Below, piece by piece: positions 1 to 27,100 of a stretch of DNA of 64,000 bases. The notes below the pieces were generated by a model, which saw nothing but the letters and a program-made list of their open reading frames with translations, was not told the DNA's origin and did not search any database. Within the stretch, counting starts at the first letter, position 1. Each line of letters starts with the position of its first letter. The translations under genes were made by a program, and so were the position numbers. Origin of the DNA: Styela clava (Eukaryota > Chordata > Ascidiacea > Stolidobranchia > Styelidae); assembly GCF_964204865.1 (NCBI RefSeq), contig NC_135263.1, positions 4,714,501 to 4,778,500 of the forward strand. The letters run 5' to 3'.

Positions 1-15111
<15,111 letters not shown>

Positions 15112-18100
15112 TTCTCAAAGTACATTCCAGAACGAAGGTTATAATTACCTGCCTAGGTAGCTAGATTGCATTGCTATTAAAGTATGATAATTCACCTAAT
15201 CTATGCTGGAAAAATGAGGAAAACAGTTTCTGGTTTGCACGAACTAAAGTTAAAAGTAGGGCCCTGGATATAAAATACAGTAAGTAAATTAGATTTTCCG
15301 AAATGGATTGTCATAATACCATTTTAGGCATACAAAGCCTAAATTTGATCGAAATGTACTGAATACTTGAAATGACAAAGAGTAGAAATGAAAGTGACAC
15401 ACAATATGACATCCTATAAACTAAGAAATACTTGATGATATTCGTAATACAAAAATATATCAAAATATCTTTTTCTGTCTCTTTGAGTAATTATTATATT
15501 GACAAGAAGACAATTTCCCATTACTTAAAAAAATTGATGAATTAATACAACTCAGGACTCAACCATTCGAAATCAATGAAGCATAGCTCGCCAGAATAAT
15601 ACCATCTTAAATAATGTGTAGCAGAGCTGCATGGTTCCACTTCATTGACTACCACATTAAAATAAGATTCATACCAAACAGACTGGACTACAATAATGAC
15701 AAAAATGACATTTTCCTCTAATCTGCACTTTCAAACTCATTTACTTAGAAGATACAAAACTGTTGCTTTTTATATCATGTGAAATATTCTAACTTATTCT
15801 TAGTAATACTAATACGTAGACTAATGTTTATTCCAATTTTTCTTCTGGGCCAATCGTTTCTAGATAATCGATTCTTAATCATTAAGCAACAAGTCTAGAA
15901 AATATCTCTAGAGACAAATTAGAAGGGAATAGATGCATCAATAAAAACCTTGCTCAGCTGAAAACGACCTAAGGGAACTGAATGCAATTTGGTAATTTCT
16001 CCGAGATGATTAAACCATACTATTAAATAGTAATTTAAACTGTAAGTGTTATTGAATACTACATTTATTAAACGTTTAAGAATATTAAAATTCAGTTGAA
16101 ATGGAATATATTGGGTCATACTCATACCCCTAGGATTTGGTATGAAAAATCGTGAAAAATGAATATAATTTGAAAAGTTCCTTTAAGAAATAGAATAAAC
16201 TAAAGTATCAGTTGTAAATGTTGCAAGTGTTTCAAATTTCTAGTTGCAATACTCTATGAATAACCCACAATAGATATTTTCACTCTTGTTTCAGCATACA
16301 TGGATAATACAGATTGACCGCCTCTAGGGCATAGAAAAAGGATAATTAGTTGAATTAAAAAAAAACGATTATCAGCATAAAATATTGTTTGAACCCGCCA
16401 ACCTGAGCAAGCGCGCACCTAATGCTACTATCTAATAGAAACCAGATAAAACTTCTTTGCACACAACACAGTTCCAGAAAATCTATTTTCTTCCATGCGT
16501 AAGTTACAAATGCATTGTATTGAAATCTAAACTTTGTAGCGTAATTACCCTCTTAACAAGAATACTTTGCGGTTTAAATTGATTTATATGCATAACTGAA
16601 CAACAAAAGTCTATCATGTTACTTCACATTACGTTCACTCCAATGCTTATGAGCTATTGATTATAGATCAAGTATTTGAAAGGTGAGACAGTTGACGAGA
16701 CTTGAAGTGCGCATTCTAGGATATTTATTTATTTTTTATTATTTATATGAGTTAAGTTTATTTCGGCTCCATAATCAGCATAACAAATGATAAGATAATT
16801 AATTGATAACTGATTATAAAACCAGGATAGCAAACAAAACCTTAGGTAATGTTCAAAGCGTACAAAATATAAGTTGAAAGGTTTTGCCAAAGACAAGCGG
16901 AATTGATTTTTAAATTTATTTTAAAAGTCAGAATGATTAATTCAAAATAAATAAAAATATTGCAAAAAGATTTAATATAGACATTTTGTAATATATGGAT
17001 ATTGATCTAAAAATCAATTTAGGCCATTAATCATGTAATCCTAAAAAAATGCTTAAATGGCTTCAATTAGACTACATTGGAAAGAACTAAGCGGTATCTT
17101 TTCAATGATAAAAACTGCCTAGGACGCAATCCTTTTAGTCTAAGACCTGAAAACGAAATGCAATATCTGAATATTAGGCAATATCTTTTGGGATACAGAA
17201 ATAGATTTAAGGTTAATTAAGACTAACAAAATTGTTATAAATAATATTATTTATATAATTATTTATAAATTTTTATTTTCTGTCTTTGTTATCTTCTCAA
17301 GTTGATTAGACCTAAGGTTTGAATACAAATTTTTTTAAAGTGCCGTCATCGTCTTAATGATTCACAATTTCGTTAATAAATTCTGCGATCTCAAGTCCAA
17401 TTTGGTTTTCAAATCCACTAAACCAGTGAACACTCAAGCTTAGCACTGCGAGCATAGCATTCTGATGAATTGCAATATAAACTTCTCAACCCTAATTTAA
17501 AATCTAGTAACGAAAACGTGTTCTCTAAAAATTATATAACTTTCAAAAACAGGTCGTGACGAGATGCACCAAGCCATCGACCAAGCCGCTAGCAAACAGA
17601 TTAGCAAGTGCGGCGTTGCAAAGCGAGCAACTCTCACGAAATGAGAACGAAGAGACAAAATTTTGGCATAAACCACATCCGCGAGATGACGCCCATGGGT
17701 ATTTATGAAAGAGCCATAAAATTTGTTTTGTGGTGCAAAATTTTAAAACTATTTAAACCCATTTTTTTAACTTTCTAGTTATCGAAAAAAATGAAGTATT
17801 GCGAAAACTGTACAATTAGAACGTAAAAATTTGTAAAAAATCTGTTAAAAGTAAAACTAATTGTCGGACAAAAGATACGCATCGGTGGTCATAATTGTAG
17901 CATGTAATTTTGATAGTTGTCAGATATACAGAAATTTAAATTTTTTAAATTTGCAATTAAGTAACAAATCCCCAACAGACTTGCATAAAATTGATGTTTC
18001 CATAATTGTATTTTTTTTTTTTTAATTTTGGAAACTTATCAAAAATTTATAATGTTACTTTTAGTAAAAATTTTGCAAGGATGTCAAATGTGATTTACTC

Positions 18101-18197
18101 CAATCTGGTAACCCTTCCCTAAATCGACAAAGTTTTAATATCTGTCTTGCTAAATTTCGCCGTTTTTTCGTCATTTTGTGATTCAATTTTACACAAA
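15112..18197. other. divergent intergenic region between PPP1R16-like and RRS1 starts
   Basis: The two genes are transcribed away from each other, so both promoters should lie here. Immediately upstream of the RRS1 ATG a short non-repetitive stretch (18100-18197) probably holds its 5' UTR. The only element I can define is a dispersed repeat at 16752-16900. The rest is AT-rich and unassigned. Confidence 0.6.
16752..16900 (+). repeat. dispersed repeat 'R2', copy 1
   Basis: Shares TTTATTTCGGCTCCATAATC, AGCATAACAA, AGCAAACAAAACCTTAG and AAGGTTTTGCCAA, in the same order and orientation, with 18560-18710. About 150 bp; no terminal repeats found, so the class is unknown. Confidence 0.75.
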
Positions 18198-21100
18198 ATG
18201 GAGGAAGTTGCTGCGGATGCGTCACAACTATTAAAAAATATAACTGAAGAGGAGAAAGAAAAATTAAAATCTATCACTGTTGAGAAAGATATTGACCTCG
18301 AATTCGACCTGGGAAATCTTATTGCAACGGACTCCAATTTACTGGATTCACAAGCTTTCAAGTAAGATACATCTAATATTATACTGCTGTATTAGTGAAC
18401 AAGTTTTAAAGTAAACAGTATATGGAAGAACAATTTTGTTTCTTTACTTTTTTTGCTGTTGATTCTCAATACCAGATTTTTCTTGTACTGGTATAATCAA
18501 GTTATATTAAACTTATACTTACAAATAACTGATAAACTACATACCTATCTATTTAAGTATACGTTTATTTCGACTCCATAATCAGCATAACAATAAAATG
18601 ATTGGTAAAAAAAATGATGATTATGAAATCAGGAGAGCAAACAAAACCTTAGATAAGGTTTAAAACGTACAGAATGTATACAAGATGGAAGGTTTTGCCA
18701 AGAAAAAGTGGTACGTGTTCACTTACCTAAAATAATGGGAATATTTCACACACGCTCACACGCACCCACACTCACAACCATACAGAAGTTATAAATTACA
18801 TACGGGTAATTTAAAAAAATAAATAAAAATTACTTGCCACACCATATTAATAAATTTATAACGTTTGCCACTGCCGAATTGATAGATTTTATAAATGGGA
18901 GTGAACAGTAGAGATGAACTTTTATGAAAAATGTATTGCCAAGCAGATTATAGTTATGGAATTACTCAATCTCATTCCAGGAATTTACTGTCTAAGTTGC
19001 ACGTTTTTCTCTTTTTGAGGATAGTTGCATTTTTATACCATTTGCTAGCTCAGTAACTTGTCAAATTTGCATCATGAATTGATCTTTTGTACAATAAACA
19101 AAATGGAATCGTCAGCATAATAAATCTCGCAAAATGACCTTGGGTCTAGTGTAGTTTAGTGCCTCTTTAGTACTTCTAGTGGACGTGGAATAACTATTTT
19201 TGCATATTTTATTCCCAACACTACCCGACGACAAAGCTTTCTCGGTTTAGGGTAAGCATCTACACGGTGGGAATAACTGTTCGTGTATTTTTCCGTGTCT
19301 TAACGTGTTACAGTGAAGTCATCATGGTGACATAATTTTTGGATGACGTAGTCAAATGGGGGGTAGGAATTACATATGCAAAAATTGTTGAACTAATCCC
19401 TTGTACTATACCAGACCCACCTGCTCAACTTAATTAAAATAAATTGGTTTAGAATGCTATTTGGCTCTAAACAACCCCAGCATCATTTTCATATAAAATT
19501 TTTGAGCCATGTTTACAAGCCGCCACTTTTTAGTGTTTCCCAATTCTAATCAGCTCCCTTGGCACTGGTCCTTTGCATAATCGCACATTCCGTTCGCATC
19601 AACTGGCCATATAAGGGAACGGTGTTTACTGAATGTGTGCCTAGTTTTTGTAGTCATACAAATTATCAGTTTTCAATCATTTTTTTCAGGCAAAATTCAG
19701 AAGACTACATCAAGAAACTAACAAGAGACAACACACAATTGCTATTTAATGAAATATGGAAAGTGAGAAAGTTGTTTTTGTTTTAATATTTGCAACAGAG
19801 AATTGGCAATACTAAATAATTATTATACTTGAATGATTTTGAATTGGGTAATCAAGTCCATGCATCCGAAAACGAATAACTGACTAACTAAACTATTCCC
19901 ATACCCGACATGGACTGGTAACCGGACGGAAGGGTGTGGTTCACCATATGATTAAGCTGTGTTATAAATATATAAATCCTCCCCTATCCTATTGATTTTA
20001 TTGAGAAAAGAAATCACTGTTGTGGAGTCTGGTCCTGGTGATATAAAATCGGACTCTTAGTAATGTGATTTGGGTTCTGACATATCAGAATTTGATTCTT
20101 TTATGGTCATCTTTAATCTGTAGTGTAAAAAGTTTCAATCTCGTCTTTTAACCTGAATATCAATGAAGGATAAATGGCAACATTAGTGCTTCATTGATAA
20201 TGTTGTAAAATTAATAATTGCTATTTTTGTTTTACAGTTACCAGTTGAACGAGTACAAGAAGCCATAGTTGCCAAGGTATAATGTAAAAAATAATTATTT
20301 GTTATGGGCATTCCCGTAGCATGTGTACCAGGTTAGGGTTAGGCCATAATTTTATTCTGATTTTTCTTATTTTAGTTCTTTTACGAGTTCAGGACTGTCC
20401 GTGTGAGACAAGTAGATATACCCCCTGCCCATAGGTTTCAGTCCCTTTACACAACTTGATGTAAAGTAGGCAAACAAAATTAGTTACCTCCATATTGGTA
20501 CACACACTTCTAGATGCACTATACTCTCATGATTAATTTAAATCTAACCTTGAGTTTACAATCTTGTTTGAAAATCAAATGAGACGTTTTGCTCAGAACA
20601 GGGCTGTAAACAGGTTGCAATTCAAACTCAGATCAATTGAATTTTGATTATGTTTGCATAAGGATCAGTGGTGAGCTGCAGCCGAAACGCACCGGTAGGC
20701 TACCTAGTTTTGGTTGTTAAACATTTAATGGCATTTGCGCTCCTGTTGTTGGAATAAAATTATGTCATGGGGAGTCCCGTTTAACTTAGTTAATAACTGT
20801 ACGGTTTGTTACGGTCATAGTACGTTTTCACAAGTTAGGTACATACTGGTTGTTACAATTTTTCCATCTCATCACTGATAAGGATGCCAATATCAGTTAT
20901 GGCTATTAGTCATTTGTATTAATAAAGCCATTGTCCGCTTGTCAATGATCATTTTGTATGTAAAAACTTCTGCTTTGTAGAGTTTCCACTTAGTTATTTT
21001 TCTGACAGGGATAACTTGAATTGTTTCAAGTTTTTTCAACTGTCATCTATTAATAATTGCAGAGATAACCTTGTATAAAGCTCTTAAAACTTCTTTTTAG

Positions 21101-24100
21101 CACACTTTATACTAGAGCAGGAGTGTGCAACAGGCAGCCCGTGGGCCACAACCCGGGCCGCCAAGCCTCTTTGTGTGGCCCATGTCAACACTCAGATTTT
21201 CCCCCTTCAAGCATGAATTTCTTATACGACGTTTTATTTTTTGAAAAGTCGCTCACATGGACAAAAATACATAATTTTTTTTTTCTGCGTTAGATCTTTC
21301 GCCATTTTGCCTGGTACTTTTATTACTGTAAGGCTGAGCGATAGCCGCATGCTCTTCTCATTGTGTGGCCTGGCTAGATGATGAAGTTGGTAATATGGCC
21401 CACTAACAAAAAATGTTGCAATGTTGCACACCCTTGGATCAGGGCTGGGGAGCTGGTTCGAAATCATGATGACTCCGGCTCCAGCTCCGGAGTCGCAGTC
21501 TATTCAAACTTTAGCTCCAACTCCGGCTCCGGAGCTTCATTTTTTTTTTGCCGGAGCTGGCTCCAGCTCCGGCTCCATAGCCATTATCAGTAGTGCAGCC
21601 CAATAACGCATTTTGCTAATTGTTTTCTAAGTGTGACATGTTATTTAGGCTGTAAACACCCTTCAAGTCGGTGTCATGATAATTCCTTTTTGTTCCTGCA
21701 TGTAACTTGTGAATCCACTGAGAGTTATTATATGCTGTATTTCCGGGCGAATCGGTCTACCCAGCATAGAAGGGTTTTACATATAACCCCACAATAAGAC
21801 GGGAAGGAAAATCGGCTTCTGGAATGGTCGCAGCGTTTGCGAATTCGGAAAAATAGCTCATAATGACTTTTTCTACCACATAATATTTAACCCATAATTA
21901 CTGTCTTTTTATTTTAATTTAATTGTTTTCAACATAACTGGCAATCATGCCGGCCAAATAAAATCTGTCGTGGGCCATTCTAAAGCAAAACTTATGGTGT
22001 TTTCTGTTTTATTTTTAGTATTTTATAATGTGCTTTTTAATCAGGAAAATTTGGTTTGCGTATTGACTTCTTTATTTATCTTAGAATTTCATCACCGATG
22101 ATTATGTAATAACTCGTGTTCTCACAAATATGGTGCGCGACACAAAACATATGTCTCGAGAAATTGTGATTAAGGGAAAAATAAACACTGAAATAAAAGA
22201 TGTTATGGCCTAATGTTTATGGCGACTAAAACAATTGACGCTTTTCACGAAATGCAACGCACATGTGATAGTAACGACAATAGCCCTTCAACTCATGATA
22301 ATTTAAACTGGCCTGACGGGGAGGCAGTATTTTATGGTCCAAATTGAATAAGCAGACCCAAAATAATGGAAATTACCATCGTCACCCAATTAGATGCCGT
22401 CCCCCTCTCCCAAATCAGGCCAAAAGTTGGTTCTAGAATCGAGGCGTTTTCATAATTATCATCAATGAGATGTTAAAGATAAATTTGCAAAAATCAATTC
22501 GCAAGCCGAATTTCCACATTGGAGAGTTATTATAAGATACTAAAATGAAACGGAAAACAGAAAAACACTATAAACTTTGTTCTAGGAGACTCCCAACAGC
22601 TAAAAAAAATGCCTTGTTAATCTCATTATTTTTTTTGCCTACGACATATTATTTACCGGTTGACTTATACAGTCACCATACAGTCAATAAATCTAAACGC
22701 AATCGATCTTACTCGCGATATACTTTTTATATATTCAAAAAATAACAACGGAAATTGATGAGACCTTTCTCCAGAACATGCTATGTTATGGATCAAAACA
22801 AGATATAATGGGGCACTTTGCCATACATTTTTATGCCAGGTGACTGCTGCGGAGCATTTTAGAGTAGTTAAACCTTTCTTTTGTCGTAAAACGACTCAAT
22901 CTCGAGATACGTTGAACAGAATTGAAGACATTTGAAATGGATTGGATATTCAACGCCACGAAAAAATCATAATATGTTACATGGAAATTCCAAAATCACT
23001 ACTTCGAAAATCCCTGGCCATTAGGGTTTTTGAGCTTGACCGCAATCATGAAAAATTGCAGCTTAGTGGAAATGAGAATCAAAATTTTGATAAAAGTGAA
23101 CCGCTTCAAGTTTTGATACTAAACTTTCAAACATACAGAATAACTGGAAACTTTTTGAAAAATATTAAGAACTAAAATTTTTAAAATGAATTATAAGCTG
23201 AAAAGAAAAGATTTTATCATTTGTAACGCTATCAGAAAAAAATTATAAATTTGGAAACCAAAAAATGAGATATTTAGGAGCTGGAGCCACTAAATTTTTG
23301 GTAGCTCCAGCTCCGGCTCCAGCTCCATCTGTTATGAAAAGCTTGGCTCCAACTCCGGCTCCATCAAAATGTAACGGCTCCATGGCTCCAGGCTCCGACT
23401 CCAGCTCCGGCTCCCCAGCCCTGCCTTGGATAAGAGACTTTGCCTTGAGCAAACTAGCCACCCTTTCATCAATAATAATGTTCCTACTTATTGTTGTTGT
23501 ACTTTGAGAGCTAATCTTCTGTAAAAAAACTGAATTTTTTTCATCATTATCAAGTATAATCAAGTTTTATTGAGTGTTTATATTGTTTTTTTCAGTTGCC
23601 TGATTGTACAACGGTATTACCAAGAGAAAAGAAGGTAAAATATTAACGAATGTTTACAATTTAATAAAGTGGCAATTTCATATTTTATTTCTTTTCTAAT
23701 ATTTACTTCTTATTTTTAGATTCCAAAACCAAAACCTCTGACTAAATGGCAACAGTATGCGCAGTTGAAGGTAAATAATTATAGTTTATGCAACACAGTT
23801 GTAGAAAGAATTCTTTATGCTTCCAGACCATAGGTTCTCAAAGTGCCCCATATTGAGTCCGCGGGAGAAACCTAGGGGCTCTGTGAGCTATTTGTTTACT
23901 CCTTAGAATACTGACTTGGCTAATTTTGTAACTGTCCAAGAAAAGCAATAAATACATCTGAGTCATTAAAAAAGTGATTTTAATTTACCCAGGAACATTA
24001 ATTGGTGTGTAACAAACTAACAATGTGTTTTTTGGTTTTTATTTTATAAATTCATTGTGAAGCTCTGTGAATAATATCTCTTCACGGGCTTCATAACACC

Positions 24101-27100
24101 AAAAGTTTGAGAACCCCTGCTTCAGACTATGACCTGGTATTGGGTGAATATTATAAAAATATAAAAACAGAAAACAATTACCGGTAATTTATTTAGGCCA
24201 TAGAAAAACTTGATAATATACTATTCTGTTACTTTATAAAGTATTTTCAAAACTGGTATATGAAATACACTCATATTTGAATAAGATATTTTTCTTTGTT
24301 TACATGTAATTAATGAATAGGTAATATTGAGTTTAATTTAAAAACAATAATATTTATTATGTTTCAATTAACAGGGAATTCAAAATAGGAAAAGAGGTGC
24401 AATGGTTTGGGATGAAACCGCCAAAGTAAGTTATTTATGTAAGCTGTAAGATCATAATAGTTTTGGATAAATTATTAGTAAACCTTACTCACATGGTCAT
24501 GGATAAAACTTCTAGTTTCAAAACTGTAGCCTATATGATTTACATATTTATCCTGGGAGAGAGAGTCTATAAGACGGCTTAATCATATGATGTACCACGG
24601 CTTCTCATCTAGTTACCAGTCTATGTCAGATTGAGGGATTAGTTAGCCAGCACTTTGTTTACGGAAGCATGGACTTGATGGTGGAGGAAGCTGTAACCGA
24701 CCAGCGGTTACATGAACCGTCCTACGGTGGTGAGGTGTCCAGCAATCCTCTCGCACATTACTATCCTCATATGGAACCCATGCAGGCAGAGGTGCGGTGG
24801 CAAGCGTCTTCCTAATGCTTAGCACATTGCACCACACTGCCGGGCACTCTCTCATCTTATTCTGGCTGATATTGCTTACTTCAACTGGGGTTTACATTAG
24901 CAAGACAACTTGTTACCCATACAATATAAAATCGTGTAAGTTTTGTCCATCTCTAAGCTTCGTCTAATCTGTTTATAATAGTTGGTCTTTGTTTTAGCTA
25001 CAGCCGTAATGGAAGAGATTGGTCAAGTTTTAACAAATCGTTACAGTTGGCCATTCAAAGTCTGGCTTTGCTATATCTTCTGCTAGTATTAAGTCTTAAG
25101 AGTGAAGGTATGAACTGAAAAAAAATAGAATAAATTTTTTTCCACAGGATTGGAAACCAAGATTTGGTTACAAGAGAGCAAATGATGAATCAAAGGAATG
25201 GGTTCTCGAAGTTCCAAGTAACGCAGGTGAGAATAAAACTAGAAAACCTTTGAATGTTCGGTATTCCCGAACGATTCCTGTAATAATGCTTTTATCCTGT
25301 TTATTATTCATGCTGATTGTAAAGTTGCGATTTGCTTTGGTAAATGATACTTGATACTTAAATGATACTAAGGGATACTGAAAATGTTTCACATATGGAA
25401 AACCATGGCCTCTAAGACATTTATCAGTTAGATGATCGAAATGGTGCCATTTTACACTTCAAATCAAGAATATAGTTGTACACTATCGTACACCATGTTT
25501 CGGTGACTTTGCATCAGACCGAAGTAAGATGTCTTCAGAAAACCATATTTGAACAGCGAATAGCAGTCATATAAAAATGGTAATCGCAAGATGAATTTGT
25601 TCGCAAAAGGGGAAAATGAGTTATTTACTTAATAACAATTGTGAAGCCAAGGTGCAAACTCATCACTGAAGATCCATCCCCCCGTGTAACGCCAACTTAC
25701 AGTTAATCGAAACTTTATTTCTTCGGCACTCTAGATCCATATGAAGATCAGTTTGAAAAGAGATCAAAAGCAAAGAAAGAGAGGGTTGCAAAGAATGAAC
25801 TACAAAGATTGCGTAATATTGCTAAGAGAACAGGAAGACCAATGCCTGGTGCTGGAGCAGTCACAGGCAAAAAACAGTCTACCAAAGAGGTGGGGTATCT
25901 TTTTTGCCACCTGGGTTGTGGAGTTCAAACTCCTGACTGACGATTATTTGGTCTGGCTTCTTTGAGGAAACCACGTTTTGAAAGAAAAACTGTGGCTTTG
26001 AATGCTCGTTTGTTGAGAATAGACTTGATGGTGTTTCAGTTTCTATAGAGAATTATAATTTTAATTAGTACCATTAGAAGTCAAAAACCTGATATCTCTG
26101 ACTACATTAAATTTAAATTCTTTTTTGTCTTGGATGTATGGCTCTAGCCTTAATATCATTAAAAATATGTTAAACCAGTGGTTCCAATCATTTATGGCTT
26201 GTGGCCCTCTTCTGCGGGCTTTTAGCACACCTGGCCTGCCTGTTTATCAATTCACTGGAATTTATAATGGTGTTTTTATTGGTAGATTTCATATCCCATT
26301 ATGTTCAAACAATTCATACTTAACAATTTGAGAACAGCTTGTGAAATAACCTTATAAAGTAATGAAACTAGGAAGGTCGTGGAGTTTTTTTGTAAAGTGA
26401 AAAGTAAAATCAGTTTTGCGCCTCGAACTTGGAAAAGCTGTGCTAAACAGTCAAATTTGGTTTCATAGTCCTTATTGCCACAGATAAGTAAAGTGGTCCA
26501 TATTCAAATAGTTTATATCCTAGAATTTTCTGTCGGAATGCATTACCATTTTGAATATTAAATATATTTATTTCTCAGAAACTTATTTGCCAGAACTCCA
26601 CCAGGATATCTTACTTGAACCATGATTTGCAAAAATAGAGAAAATCTTTGAAATTATTTGAATTGCATTAATTGCATTGAAATGAGTATTTCAATTATTT
26701 GGACAGTCTGAGTATGCTGCGGAAGGTTATTGTGAACAAATATTTTGTTTTTTAGCTTGAATCTCAATTTCATGTTGCTAAAAGATCAACAGCTTCTTTG
26801 GGAAGATTTGAAGATAAAATAGTAAGTATATACATATTCTTTATATTTAGTATAATCAAGCAAAAGTATTGTATTGACTGCGACGAGAGAGACTGCACAC
26901 TGAATTATAAATTTAAGTCAAAACGGGAAAAAAAATAATACAGTAATTGGTCGTTAATAAGATTTCTGTATTTGTCATGGGAGAAAAAAAAATGATAAAG
27001 CGGCCTAATCATATGGAAGACCGTGGGTCACCCCTGGTCAGGGGTCCATGTCGCAGTCACATATAGTAGTAGTTAACCAAATGCCTGTTTCAGATGCATG

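Noticed and set aside
20330-20350. TTAGGG-like repeats (GGTTAGGGTTAGGCC) in several places
   Set aside because: Only two units, and always inside MITE copies; not interstitial telomere sequence.
21378-21606. Pro/Ala/Ser-rich reading frames, also at 23265-23507
   Set aside because: They are translations of the GGCTCCAGCTCC hexamer arrays at the ends of a hAT element, open in several frames because the DNA is repetitive.
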